Shown: one piece after another, positions 7,275 through 16,664 of the stretch
Numbering within the stretch: the first letter of the stretch is position 1
How the letters are laid out: every line of letters starts with the position of its first letter
Assembly: GCA_016870865.1 (NCBI GenBank)
Contig: VGAC01000017.1
Coordinates: 1 to 37,922 of the forward strand
Direction: 5' to 3'
Origin: Actinomycetota bacterium
Lineage (GTDB): Bacteria > Actinomycetota > Acidimicrobiia > Acidimicrobiales > Ilumatobacteraceae
DNA length: 37,922 bases
Translations under genes and position numbers: made by a program
The notes under the pieces: generated by a model
The model's database searches: none
What the model was told of the DNA's origin: nothing
Seen by the model: the letters and a program-made list of their open reading frames with translations, nothing else

Positions 7275-7940
7275 ATGGCTGCACCGCCAGAGACCATCTG
7301 GACCATCGTCGTTGCGGCCGGTTCGGGCCAGCGGTTCGGCGGCTTGAAACAGTTCAGCGAAATGGGGTCGCGCCGAATGGTCGATCGGGCGGTGGAAACC
7401 GCGGCCCGTGCGAGCGCGGGGGTCGTCGTCGTGGTTCCCGTCGGCCAAGCCAACGACCCGGCGTTCGAAGTACCGAACGGAGCCACCACAGTCGTCGCAG
7501 GTGGTTCGACGCGCAGCGAGTCGGTGCGTCGGGGTTTGGCCGCCGTGCCCGATGGCGTCGAAGTCGTGTGTGTGCATGATGCAGTGCGGCCTTTTGCCAG
7601 TGTCGAGTTGTTCGAACTGGTCATTGCCGCCGTGTCGCGGGAAGGAGTCGATGCCGCGGTGCCGGGACTTGCCGTCGCTGACACGGTGAAGGTCGTCGAC
7701 CGGGCCGGCCGGGTGGTGTCTACGCCCGACAGGGCTCTTTTGCGTGCGGTCCAAACACCGCAGGCCTTCCGAGCGGCAGCACTTCGTGCCGCACATGCAT
7801 CGTCACCCGAGGCGACCGACGACGCGGCGGTCGTAGAAGCGGGTGGCGGTTACGTTGTCGTCGTGGAAGGCGAGGCCGACAACCGAAAGATCACCGCGGC
7901 CGAGGACCTTGCATGGGCGCAGGAACGGTGGAACCGATGA
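7275..7940 (+). CDS. ispD: 2-C-methyl-D-erythritol 4-phosphate cytidylyltransferase
   Basis: A 221-residue enzyme of the non-mevalonate isoprenoid pathway; it joins MEP and CTP to give CDP-ME. Visible signatures are the nucleotide-binding loop AAGSGQRFGGLKQF (residues 14-27), GGSTRSESVRRGL, HDAVRPF and LLRAVQTPQAF, then the C-terminal DDAAVVEAGG and NRKIT segments. Length is normal for the family. It overlaps ispF by ATGA. The ispD-ispF-rlmB order is common in actinobacteria. Confidence 0.95.
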   Translation: MAAPPETIWTIVVAAGSGQRFGGLKQFSEMGSRRMVDRAVETAARASAGVVVVVPVGQANDPAFEVPNGATTVVAGGSTRSESVRRGLAAVPDGVEVVCVHDAVRPFASVELFELVIAAVSREGVDAAVPGLAVADTVKVVDRAGRVVSTPDRALLRAVQTPQAFRAAALRAAHASSPEATDDAAVVEAGGGYVVVVEGEADNRKITAAEDLAWAQERWNR

Positions 7941-8419
7941 TCGTGCGTGTCGGTCAGGGCTTCGACATCCATCGATTCGAGGAAACACCGACACCGGGAC
8001 GTGTGTTGGTGCTGGGTGGCCAGAGGTTTCCCGACGAGCGCACCCTCGTCGGCCACAGCGATGCCGACGTCATCGCGCACGCGGTAATCGATGCGTTGTT
8101 GGGCGCGGCGGGTCTCGGAGACATCGGTCAGCATTTTCCCGACACGGACCCGAAGTGGAAAGATGCCGGCTCGATCGAGATTCTGCGCCTGGTTGCGAAG
8201 ATGCTCGTGGATGGTGGCTGGAACGTCGGTAATGTCGACTGCTCCGTGGTGTGCGAGCGCCCGCAGTTGGCACCCGCGCGTGATGCAATGCAGGCGAACC
8301 TCTCGGGCGCAGCGGGTGCACCGGTGACCGTCAAAGGCCGGCGGGCCGAGGGACTCGGTGCGATTGGCCGAAGCGAGGGCATCGCATGTTTCGCCTCGGC
8401 CGTTGTCACGCGAGGCTGA
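7937..8419 (+). CDS. ispF: 2-C-methyl-D-erythritol 2,4-cyclodiphosphate synthase
   Basis: A 160-residue enzyme that cyclises CDP-ME 2-phosphate to ME-cPP. The metal-binding G-F-D-I-H-R-F at residues 8-14 and GHSDADVIAHAVIDALLGAA with its downstream GDIGQHFPDTD are complete, as is the C-terminal EGLGAIGRSEGIACFA. The start is set at ATG 7937 because it overlaps the ispD stop (ATGA) and leads directly into the first beta strand. It works two steps after IspD, consistent with coupled translation. Confidence 0.96.
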   Translation: MIVRVGQGFDIHRFEETPTPGRVLVLGGQRFPDERTLVGHSDADVIAHAVIDALLGAAGLGDIGQHFPDTDPKWKDAGSIEILRLVAKMLVDGGWNVGNVDCSVVCERPQLAPARDAMQANLSGAAGAPVTVKGRRAEGLGAIGRSEGIACFASAVVTRG

Positions 8420-8423
8420 CCCG

Positions 8424-9329
8424 ATGGCGGGAGGAGCACGTCATGGTCGCCAGGGTGGCGGTCAACGCCCCGTGCGGGGACGTCGCGGACAAAGCTCGGC
8501 AAGCAGTCAAGGTCGAGGGACCCCGCCGAGCGGTGGTCGACCAAGGACGGGTAACGCGCCACGCAAGTCGAACAGCGAGAGGTCGCTGGGTGGTGAGCAG
8601 GTCGAGGGTCGACAGGCGATTCGCGAGATGCTCATTGCGGGACGACGCAAGGTGCGTGAGATTTGGATTGCCGGTGACATCGACGCAGCCGACGTGATCG
8701 ATGACATTCGCGAACTCGCAGCAGACTCGCGGGTACAGGTTCTCGACGTTGCGCGCAAGAGGATCGAACAAGCAGCACGCAGCGAGGCACCCCAGGGTGT
8801 GATCGCGTTTGCAGCACCCTTACCCGAGGCCGACTTCGACGAGTTGCTGGTTCCTCGCGGCAAGGTGAATCCCTTTCTCGTCGCACTCGATGGCGTCACC
8901 GACCCCGGGAACCTCGGCGCATTTTTGCGTTGTTGCGATGGCGCCGGCGTCACGGGCGTGATCCTGCCCAAGCATCGTTCGGTGCACATCACGCCGACCG
9001 CGGCGAAGGCAGCCGCCGGGGCGATCGAACATCTCGACATCGCAGTCGTGCCGGGTTTACCCAACGCAATGGAGCGCATGAAGAAGGCTCGCGTGTGGAC
9101 GATCGGGCTCGACGATGAGGCTGGGAGATCACTCTTCGAGATCGGCGAACTCGCGCGTGATCCCGTGTGCATGATTCTCGGTGCAGAAGGAAAGGGACTG
9201 TCACGACTCGTGCGCGAGCGCTGCGACCTCGTGGTGTCGATCCCGATGCAGGGGCAGTTGTCCTCGCTGAACGTGTCGGTTGCCGGAGCCCTTGCGACGT
9301 ATGAAATTCTCAGGAACCGCCGCCCGTAG
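8424..9329 (+). CDS. rlmB: 23S rRNA (guanosine-2'-O-)-methyltransferase, SpoU/TrmH family
   Basis: A 301-residue SpoU-class RNA methyltransferase. Residues 1-55 are a basic, Gly/Arg-rich tail. The substrate-binding domain begins at EQVEGRQAIREML. The knotted SAM-binding domain has motif 1 in DGVTDPGNLGAFLRCC, motif 2 in MILGAEGKGLSRL and motif 3 in QLSSLNVSVAGALA. E. coli RlmB methylates G2251 of 23S rRNA; family and position after ispDF support the same role, but another 2'-O-methylation target cannot be excluded. It starts 4 nt after the ispF stop. Its TAG stop may form part of the tRNA promoter just downstream. Confidence 0.88.
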   Translation: MAGGARHGRQGGGQRPVRGRRGQSSASSQGRGTPPSGGRPRTGNAPRKSNSERSLGGEQVEGRQAIREMLIAGRRKVREIWIAGDIDAADVIDDIRELAADSRVQVLDVARKRIEQAARSEAPQGVIAFAAPLPEADFDELLVPRGKVNPFLVALDGVTDPGNLGAFLRCCDGAGVTGVILPKHRSVHITPTAAKAAAGAIEHLDIAVVPGLPNAMERMKKARVWTIGLDDEAGRSLFEIGELARDPVCMILGAEGKGLSRLVRERCDLVVSIPMQGQLSSLNVSVAGALATYEILRNRRP

Positions 9330-9332
9330 ACT
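9327..9332 (+). promoter_or_regulatory. Possible tRNA -10 (TAGACT) on the rlmB stop codon
   Basis: TAGACT begins on the TAG stop of rlmB and ends 11 nt before the mature 5' end of the tRNA, which would leave a short leader of about 5 nt. No clear -35 was seen. The tRNA may instead be cotranscribed with rlmB. Confidence 0.35.
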
Positions 9333-9343
9333 GACCCCGCCAT

Positions 9344-9415
9344 GCCGGGTTAGCTCAGTGGCAGAGCAACCGCCTTGTAAGCGGTAGGTCGTGGGTTCAA
9401 ATCCCACACCCGGCT
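9344..9415 (+). tRNA. tRNA-Thr (anticodon TGT)
   Basis: Complete cloverleaf: acceptor GCCGGGT/ACCCGGC, D stem GCTC/GAGC, anticodon stem ACCGC/GCGGT with loop CTTGTAA (anticodon TGT, reading ACA and other ACN threonine codons), T stem GTGGG/CCCAC with TTCAAAT loop, discriminator T. The CCA end is encoded at 9416-9418. It lies 14 nt after rlmB. Confidence 0.97.
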
Positions 9416-9469
9416 CCATTTTCCCAACTACGGTGGGGTTTTGAACCGTTCACAAAGACGGAGGTAGTC

Positions 9470-10087
9470 ATGAGTCGTCAAGCAGGTGCACGCCGCGGGG
9501 GTTCGGCTGGCCTCGGTGGCCCCCAGGGCTTCAACGCGACGGCCAGTCTCGTGGCCGCGGCCGTTGCCGTGATCCTCGGTTTCTTCATTCTCCGCGACAT
9601 CAACAACGACAGTGACAACGGTGGTGGCGACGCGGCTCCCGAGACCACGCTGGCAACCGACACCACCATCCCCGGCGCAGCCACCACGACACCCAGCGGT
9701 CCAACGACGGGCTTCAAGGTTCAGGTCGTCAATGCGGCCGGCGTGTCGGGTGCCGCGGGCGACATGACGGTCGCACTCCAGGGCCTGGGCTTCATCGTCC
9801 AGCCGGCCCTCACGAAGAGCGATGCAACGCCGAAGCAGACGGTGACGAAGGTGTACTACTTCTCGGGCAGTGAAGCCGCCGCCGCATCGGTCGCGGCATC
9901 TCTTGGCAACGTGGAAACCGCGCCGATGCCGGACCCGGTTCCCAGTGAAACCGGCAATATCGGGGAGGCGAGCGTGATGGTTCTGCTCGGCACCGACCTC
10001 GCGGGCAAGCCGCTACCGGGTCAGGTTCCACCCGCAGTCGACACGACGCTCCCGCCCGTCGCCGAAACCACCACCTCCGCCGGCTGA
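9470..10087 (+). CDS. Membrane-anchored LytR_C domain protein
   Basis: A 205-residue protein. A basic N-terminus is followed by one transmembrane segment (about residues 26-42, SLVAAAVAVILGFFILR), a Thr/Pro-rich linker (about 55-80) and a LytR C-terminal domain starting at FKVQVVNAAGVSGAAGDMT, with a Thr/Pro/Val-rich tail. The stand-alone LytR_C domain, without the catalytic LCP domain, suggests a cell-envelope role, but its ligand is unknown. A clear Shine-Dalgarno sequence (ggagg, 8 nt before the ATG) contrasts with the many leaderless genes around it. The tRNA gene is 54 bp upstream. Confidence 0.85.
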   Translation: MSRQAGARRGGSAGLGGPQGFNATASLVAAAVAVILGFFILRDINNDSDNGGGDAAPETTLATDTTIPGAATTTPSGPTTGFKVQVVNAAGVSGAAGDMTVALQGLGFIVQPALTKSDATPKQTVTKVYYFSGSEAAAASVAASLGNVETAPMPDPVPSETGNIGEASVMVLLGTDLAGKPLPGQVPPAVDTTLPPVAETTTSAG

Positions 10088-10168
10088 CGCACAACGCCGA
10101 CAACTCCGCCGCCCAGGAGCGGGAAAAACCGTCGGCCTCGCACGGTGGTTCGGGGCACGATTTCACCC

Positions 10169-10202
10169 CGCACGTCCGTGGGGATCGTGTCCCCGACGTG
10201 CG
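10169..10202. terminator. Hairpin between convergent genes (possible bidirectional terminator)
   Basis: Arms CGCACGT ... GGGGA and TCCCC ... ACGTGCG pair around a 5-nt loop (10185-10189), with a small internal bulge. The site lies between the convergent LytR_C and glycerate kinase genes. There is no T-tract, so it may block or stabilise 3' ends rather than act as a classical intrinsic terminator. Confidence 0.45.
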
Positions 10203-10265
10203 TGGCTGTCGGCCGGCCGTTTCCCGCCGCAAGGGGTATCGAAGCCGATGCCCGGATGGTGGTGA

Positions 10266-11252
10266 TTACCCGGCCAATGCGCGGAGAAGGTCGGAGGCGG
10301 CGCGTTCGATGGACGTGCGTGTCTTTGTCACCGCTTCGTCGAGACCGTAGAGGGCGGTCAGGTTCGCCAGCGGAAAGTTCACCTTGATGTCGGCGTCGCC
10401 GACGATGGCGCCGAAGCGTTTGCTCTTTAGTTCAGCCAGGCCCTGCATCCCGCCGACGACCTTCCCGGCAAAACTCTGTTCGTCGAGGAATCCCTCCCCC
10501 GTGATCACGATGTCGCAGCGGTCAACCCGGTCGTCGAGACCGATTTCATCGGCGACCACGTCGAAGCCGGAAACCAACTGTGCACCGAGTGCAGCAAGAC
10601 CACCGGCGAGACCGCCCGCTGCGCCGGCACCTTCGATGTCGCCGACGTCGACGCCGAACTGTTCGATGTAGATCTGGCGCAACCGTTCGAGTCGACCACT
10701 GAGAAGTTCCACCTGTGTGGGTGTTGCACCCTTCTGCGGTGCGAACACGCGCGCGGCGTCCGTGAAACGTGTCGTGACATCACAGGCGACGATGAACTCG
10801 ACGGCTTTCAATCGAGCCGGAGCATGAATGGCGCGGACGGCACCGTAGCCACCGTCAGTCGTCGCGGAGCCGCCGAGGCACACGATGATCTTTTTCGCGC
10901 CGGCATCCAGTGCCTGATCGATCAATTCACCAGTGCCGGTCGTGGCGGCGGCAACAGGATCGTTTCGATCGAGGCCTCCGGCGATCTGCAACCCCGACGC
11001 GCGCGCCATTTCTATGATGGCGACGTCCCGCGACAACCGCCACGCAGCCTCGACGGTGTCGCCGAGCGGACCCGTCACCTGGCTGGTGCGGTTCGGCCCC
11101 CCGAGAACGTCGAGTGTGTTCTCGCCGCCGTCGGCGAGGGGTGCCTCGTCGCAGTCGAAACCCAGATCCCAACAAGCGTGCCCGACGGCGGCGCATGCCT
11201 CCGTCGCCGTTGCGGTGCCACGGAACTTGTCGAGGGCTGCCAGCACGCGCAT
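10266..11252 (-). CDS. Glycerate kinase (GlxK/GckA family)
   Basis: A 328-residue glycerate kinase of the GlxK type, which phosphorylates glycerate to a phosphoglycerate using ATP. The N-terminal VLAALDKFRGTATATEA, PLADGGENTLDVLGG, the glycine-rich GGSATTDGGYGAVRA and GGLAGGLAALGA segments match the family. Start ATG 11252 is set by the family N-terminus and by TACGCT 6 nt before it. It diverges from the amidase with 22 bp between start codons. Slightly shorter than the usual 370-380 residues, with the N- and C-termini both recognisable. Confidence 0.88.
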   Translation of the reverse strand: MRVLAALDKFRGTATATEACAAVGHACWDLGFDCDEAPLADGGENTLDVLGGPNRTSQVTGPLGDTVEAAWRLSRDVAIIEMARASGLQIAGGLDRNDPVAAATTGTGELIDQALDAGAKKIIVCLGGSATTDGGYGAVRAIHAPARLKAVEFIVACDVTTRFTDAARVFAPQKGATPTQVELLSGRLERLRQIYIEQFGVDVGDIEGAGAAGGLAGGLAALGAQLVSGFDVVADEIGLDDRVDRCDIVITGEGFLDEQSFAGKVVGGMQGLAELKSKRFGAIVGDADIKVNFPLANLTALYGLDEAVTKTRTSIERAASDLLRALAG

Positions 11253-11258
11253 GGCAAA

Positions 11259-11268
11259 AGCGTAGGGT
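11259..11268. promoter_or_regulatory. Overlapping divergent leaderless -10 boxes
   Basis: TACGCT (11259-11264, minus) ends 6 nt before the glycerate kinase start and TAGGGT (11263-11268, plus) ends 6 nt before the amidase start. They overlap by 2 bp, so RNA polymerase could open only one direction at a time. Confidence 0.5.
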
Positions 11269-11274
11269 TCGGAC

Positions 11275-12747
11275 ATGAGTTCAGGAAACGCGGACTCCCT
11301 TCTCGACCTCGACGCGAACGACCAAATCGGTGCGTTGCACCGTGGGATGGTGTCGCCGGCCGAGTTGACGGCTGCAGCAATCGCGCGCGCCGAGATGCTC
11401 AATCCGAAACTGAACGCGATCATTCATCCGCGCTTCGAGAAGGCGACACGGGAAGCAGCTGCACTCTCGGACGGCCCCGTCACGACACCACTACACGGCG
11501 TACCGGTGGTGGTGAAGGACCTCGAGGCTGCGATCGCGGGCGAGCCACATCACATGGGTTCGCGCGCGCTGAAGAATGTCGGATACATCGCGCCCGTCGA
11601 CTCGTACATCACGCGACGACTGCGTCGTGCGGGCGCGGTCATCATCGGCCGCACCAACACGCCCGAGTTCGGCAGCACCATCACCACCGAGCCCCTCGCC
11701 TACGGCGCTGCACACAACCCGTGGAGTCTCGAGCATTCGACGGGTGGCTCATCGGGAGGATCGGCCGCTGCGGTGGGTGCGCGCATCGTCGCGGTGGGTC
11801 ACGCCAACGACGGTGGCGGCTCAATTCGCATTCCGGCCAGCGAGTGCGGCCTTGTGGGGTTGAAGCCGTCCCGTGGTCGCATCAGCAAGGGTCCCGATGC
11901 GGGTGAATCCTGGATGGGCGCGACGATCGACGGGGTCGTCACACGCAGTGTCCGTGACACTGCCTTGATGCTCGACATCTTGTCGGGTTACGAATCGGGT
12001 GACCCATACACGGCACCTCCGTTTGTGCGACCGCTGACGCAAGAGGTGGGTCGCCCCGTCGGGTTCTTGCGCATCGGCATCATCGATCATCCGTTGATGG
12101 ACGGTGGCGTCGATCACCCCGAGACGCGAGAGTCGATGCTTCACACCCGTAGGTTGTTGGAGTCACTCGGTCACATCGTCGAAGACGCTCATCCCGCCGC
12201 GATGGGTGACCCTGACTTCGCCGATACGTTCACGGGCATCGTCGCCGTGGCCACCGACGTGGGCCTGACCGATGTGGAAAGCATCATCGGCCGCCCCGTC
12301 GGCGAGGACGACATCGAGGCGGACAACCTCTTCATGCGAGAGATCGGCCGGTCGATCAGTGCGACGCGTTACATCGCGATGGTGAACTGGATGCACGCCT
12401 GGTCACGACGCATGCTCGACTGGTGGACACCTGCAGAGGGGTCACAGGGCTACGACCTGCTTGTCACACCCACGCTTGCAGGGCCCCCGCCCAGGTTGGG
12501 CTGGCTCACGGGCCCCGAGGCAGGTCTGCGTCTGCGGTCGATTCTGCAGTACACCGCGCAGATCAACGTGACCGGCCAACCTGCGGTCAGCCTGCCGTTG
12601 CACTGGAGCGGTGACGGATTGCCGATGGGTGTGCAGTTCATCGCTGCGGCCAACAGGGAAGATGTGCTCGTGCGCATTGCGTCGCAACTCGAACTCGCGG
12701 CCCCGTGGCGCGACAAAGTACCGCCGATAGCGTGTGGCGCATGGTGA
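11275..12747 (+). CDS. Amidase signature family protein
   Basis: A 490-residue amidase-signature hydrolase. The Ser-cisSer-Lys triad is visible: K81 in VVVKDLEA, S159 in GGSSGGSAAA and S183 in GGGSIRIPAS; the 24-residue gap between the two serines matches the family. Such enzymes hydrolyse amides or act as GatA in Glu-tRNA amidation; here GatB and GatC partners are absent, so a stand-alone amidase is more likely. Its start is at ATG 11275, with TAGGGT 6 nt before it. The end overlaps the start of the sulfur-carrier gene by 7 bp. Confidence 0.9.
   Translation: MSSGNADSLLDLDANDQIGALHRGMVSPAELTAAAIARAEMLNPKLNAIIHPRFEKATREAAALSDGPVTTPLHGVPVVVKDLEAAIAGEPHHMGSRALKNVGYIAPVDSYITRRLRRAGAVIIGRTNTPEFGSTITTEPLAYGAAHNPWSLEHSTGGSSGGSAAAVGARIVAVGHANDGGGSIRIPASECGLVGLKPSRGRISKGPDAGESWMGATIDGVVTRSVRDTALMLDILSGYESGDPYTAPPFVRPLTQEVGRPVGFLRIGIIDHPLMDGGVDHPETRESMLHTRRLLESLGHIVEDAHPAAMGDPDFADTFTGIVAVATDVGLTDVESIIGRPVGEDDIEADNLFMREIGRSISATRYIAMVNWMHAWSRRMLDWWTPAEGSQGYDLLVTPTLAGPPPRLGWLTGPEAGLRLRSILQYTAQINVTGQPAVSLPLHWSGDGLPMGVQFIAAANREDVLVRIASQLELAAPWRDKVPPIACGAW
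12728..12733 (+). promoter_or_regulatory. Leaderless -10 (TAGCGT) of the sulfur-carrier gene
   Basis: TAGCGT ends 7 nt before ATG 12741 and lies inside the last codons of the amidase gene, so the small gene can be expressed on its own. Confidence 0.45.
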
Positions 12748-13016
12748 CCGTTCGTATCCCCACGACCATGCGCCCGATCTCGGGCGGAGCATCCACCGTC
12801 CAGGTCGACGGAGCGACTCTGCGCGACGTGTTGCGCAACCTCGACGCGAAGCATCCCGGTTTCGGCGAGCGCCTTTTCGACGAGACCGGCGCGTTGCGCA
12901 AGTTCGTCAACGTTTTCGTTGCCGACGACGACGTGCGCTACCTGCAGGGCCTCGATACCCCGGTGCCCGCGAACGAAACGGTCTCGATAATCCCCGCTGT
13001 CGCCGGCGGGTTCTGA
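12741..13016 (+). CDS. MoaD/ThiS/CysO-like sulfur-carrier protein
   Basis: A 91-residue ubiquitin-fold protein. TLRDVLRNLDAKHPGF and the C-terminal segment V-S-I-I-P-A-V-A-G-G-F match the MoaD/ThiS/CysO family, whose C-terminal Gly-Gly carries a thiocarboxylate. The I-(I/L)-P-A-V-A-G-G ending resembles mycobacterial CysO, used in cysteine synthesis. Oddity: one phenylalanine follows the Gly-Gly, so it would have to be trimmed, or the end may be non-functional for sulfur transfer. No E1-like activator, Mec protease or cysM gene is in view. Overlaps the amidase 3' end. Confidence 0.85.
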   Translation: MVTVRIPTTMRPISGGASTVQVDGATLRDVLRNLDAKHPGFGERLFDETGALRKFVNVFVADDDVRYLQGLDTPVPANETVSIIPAVAGGF

Positions 13017-13351
13017 TCCAGCACCCGCGGGTGCGGGTCGACGACCTGTTCATCGCGGGATTCGCGTGCTCGAGGGAGCCGCCGCCGTCATCACCGTGGC
13101 CCAACGAGAGTCGAGTCCCGATGCTCGTCGCCGACGCAGCGACCTTCTGCGCCGCGCTCACCTTGCGCGGGCAGGCCGCCACTCCAGCCGCACCGGGCGG
13201 GCCACATGTGAGACAGACCCGTGGCCGAGGGGCGCTGCGTGAGCCAGACCCGGTGGCATTTCAGCGGCCGATTGTGGGCGTTGCGGTGAAGGCCGGCAGG
13301 TCGGAAAATCAAGAACCGGTCGGGAATCGGGTCGAGGCCGGCGTTGGCGGG
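13017..13351. other. Gene-free stretch upstream of groEL
   Basis: Between the sulfur-carrier gene and the CIRCE element I see no gene I can support: short minus-strand frames have no recognisable family and arginine-rich, repeat-poor composition. A 14-bp perfect palindrome GCACCCGCGGGTGC at 13021-13034 directly follows the stop of the sulfur-carrier gene and may be a transcript-end hairpin. Confidence 0.5.
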
Positions 13352-13373
13352 TTAGCACTCACCCCGTTAGAGT
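13344..13373 (+). promoter_or_regulatory. groEL promoter (TTGGCG-N18-TAGAGT)
   Basis: A -35-like TTGGCG (13344-13349) and -10-like TAGAGT (13368-13373) are 18 nt apart. The CIRCE element overlaps the spacer and the -10, so HrcA bound there would block the promoter. Confidence 0.5.
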
Positions 13374-13378
13374 GCCAA
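13352..13378. promoter_or_regulatory. CIRCE element (HrcA operator) of groEL
   Basis: TTAGCACTC - 9 nt - GAGTGCCAA, one mismatch from the CIRCE consensus (GAGTGCTAA in the right arm) with the exact 9-nt spacer. CIRCE is bound by the heat-shock repressor HrcA. It lies 72 bp before the groEL start. Confidence 0.95.
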
Positions 13379-13402
13379 CACTCGCGCACCACGCGCGCGT
13401 GA

Positions 13403-15070
<1,668 letters not shown>

Positions 15071-15088
15071 TCATCCGGCTTCATCGTC

Positions 15089-15970
15089 GTGATTGCGCTC
15101 GTCACCGCTGCGGTGTCGCGCGATCTCGACGAAGACATGCCGATTCTGGGTGCCGCGCTCGAGAGGGCCGGCGCCCAGTTCCATCTTGTGGACTGGCACG
15201 GGGACGTCGACTGGTCGCAGTACGCAGCGGTGTTCCTGCGCAGCCCGTGGGACTACCACTTGCGGCGCGACGAGTTCCTCGCCTGGATGCGGAACGTCTC
15301 GGTTGTCACCCGCATATGCAACCCGTACGAGGTCGTGGAATGGAACAGTGACAAGCGGTACCTCGGTGATTTGGTGTCCGCGGGGATTCCCATTGTGCCC
15401 ACGTGCTTCGTCACGAACGCCGACGAGTCGTCGGTACGCGATGTTCTCGACGAGTTCGGCAACGATGTCGTTGTCAAGCCCAGCATCTCGGCCGGCTCGC
15501 ATGAAACGCTGCGATACCGCGATGCGTCACTCGTCATTTCCGATGTCATCGACCACATTTCCCGAATCGTCTCCGCAGGTGCCTCTGCCATGGTCCAGCC
15601 CTACGAGGCAGGCATCGACGAAGAAGGTGAAACCGGCATGGTGTGGTTGAACGGTGAACTCAGTCATGCCTTCCGCAAAGGGTCGATTCTTGCCGTCGAA
15701 CCCGACATGGACAACGGTCTCTATGCCGCCGAGGACATCGCCTCGCGTACCGCGTCGATCGAAGAGGCTGCACTGGGGGAGTCGATCATGGACTTTCTGC
15801 GCGATCGCTTCGGTGCGGCGCCTCTGTATGCGCGGGTCGACGTGATTCCCAACAATGCGGGCCGACCGCAGTTGATGGAACTCGAGCTCGTCGAACCCTC
15901 TTTCTTCTTGGCCTACGCCCCGGGGGCCGACGACCGGGTGGCTTCGGCGTTCGTAAACGCCCAGCTGTAG
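15089..15970 (+). CDS. ATP-grasp ligase (RimK/glutathione-synthetase-like)
   Basis: A 293-residue protein with the ATP-grasp fold. After an N-terminal Rossmann-like part with SPWDY (residues 52-56), the segment N-P-Y-E-V-V-E-W-N-S-D-K-R-Y-L, then GIPIVPT, marks the central domain; DVVVKPSISAGS is the ATP-binding strand and loop, and MELELVEPSFFL near the end supplies Mg ligands (E-x-E-x-x-E-P-S). The arrangement resembles RimK/DcsG-like ligases that form amide or peptide bonds, but the substrates are unknown. GTG 15089 follows the groEL stop by 18 nt. Its TAG stop is also part of the hemQ -10. Confidence 0.78.
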   Translation: MIALVTAAVSRDLDEDMPILGAALERAGAQFHLVDWHGDVDWSQYAAVFLRSPWDYHLRRDEFLAWMRNVSVVTRICNPYEVVEWNSDKRYLGDLVSAGIPIVPTCFVTNADESSVRDVLDEFGNDVVVKPSISAGSHETLRYRDASLVISDVIDHISRIVSAGASAMVQPYEAGIDEEGETGMVWLNGELSHAFRKGSILAVEPDMDNGLYAAEDIASRTASIEEAALGESIMDFLRDRFGAAPLYARVDVIPNNAGRPQLMELELVEPSFFLAYAPGADDRVASAFVNAQL

Positions 15971-15973
15971 CGT
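15968..15973 (+). promoter_or_regulatory. Leaderless -10 (TAGCGT) of hemQ on a stop codon
   Basis: TAGCGT begins on the TAG stop of the ATP-grasp gene and ends 7 nt before ATG 15981. Confidence 0.5.
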
Positions 15974-15980
15974 TGCCTCC

Positions 15981-16655
15981 ATGAGCGAACCGATGTCTCC
16001 CTCGATAGGAATGGGCGTCCTGCACCTCTTTTGTAAGGCCGGTGGATCATTCGATCGCCAGGCAACGATCAATGCGGTCAAGGAAGCCGAAGCCGCAGGT
16101 CTCACGGTCATCACGGTGTCGATGCTCGGTCACAAGAGCGATGCCTGCTTCATGGCGCTTGCCAACGACATGCGCGAACTTCGCCGCTTCCAGACAGCCA
16201 TTCATCGCGCGGGCCTCGACATCGTCGACAGTTACGTATCGCTCACCGAGGTAAGCGAATACGCGGTGGGTGTGCCCCAGGAAATGCTCAACGCTCGCCT
16301 CTACCCGCAGATCCCCGTTCCCGGCAAGAACGCGTTCTGCTTCTACCCCATGTCGAAGCGCCGCAACGTGGGCGCCAACTGGTTCACTCTCTCCTACGAC
16401 GAGCGTCTGCGGCAGATGCAGGAGCACGGACACAGCGGCCGCAAGTTCGGGGCCAAGGTCACGCAGCTCGTCACGGGTTCCACGGGCCTCGACGACTACG
16501 AGTGGGGTGTGACCCTCTTCGCCGTGAGCCCCGACGATCTCAAAGAAGTCGTCTACACGATGCGCTTCGACCAGGCGTCGGCTGAATATGCCGAGTTCGG
16601 TCCGTTCTGCATGGGCATGCTCACACCGATCGACGAACTGATCGACCTTCTCTGA
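15981..16655 (+). CDS. hemQ: Coproheme decarboxylase HemQ (chlorite dismutase family)
   Basis: A 224-residue member of the chlorite dismutase family. FCFYPMSKRR carries the catalytic tyrosine (Y122), and QEHGHSGRKFG supplies the proximal heme histidine (probably H149). TQLVTGSTGLDDYEWGVTLF is the family signature. Actinobacterial and firmicute members are HemQ, which removes two propionates from coproheme III to make heme b in the coproporphyrin-dependent route. True chlorite dismutases keep a distal arginine that is not expected here. No other heme gene is adjacent. Confidence 0.93.
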   Translation: MSEPMSPSIGMGVLHLFCKAGGSFDRQATINAVKEAEAAGLTVITVSMLGHKSDACFMALANDMRELRRFQTAIHRAGLDIVDSYVSLTEVSEYAVGVPQEMLNARLYPQIPVPGKNAFCFYPMSKRRNVGANWFTLSYDERLRQMQEHGHSGRKFGAKVTQLVTGSTGLDDYEWGVTLFAVSPDDLKEVVYTMRFDQASAEYAEFGPFCMGMLTPIDELIDLL

Positions 16656-16664
16656 CGAAACGTG

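Noticed and set aside
13035-13312. Short minus-strand frames before groEL
   Set aside because: No recognisable family, no start signal, and composition unlike neighbouring proteins; too weak to call a gene.
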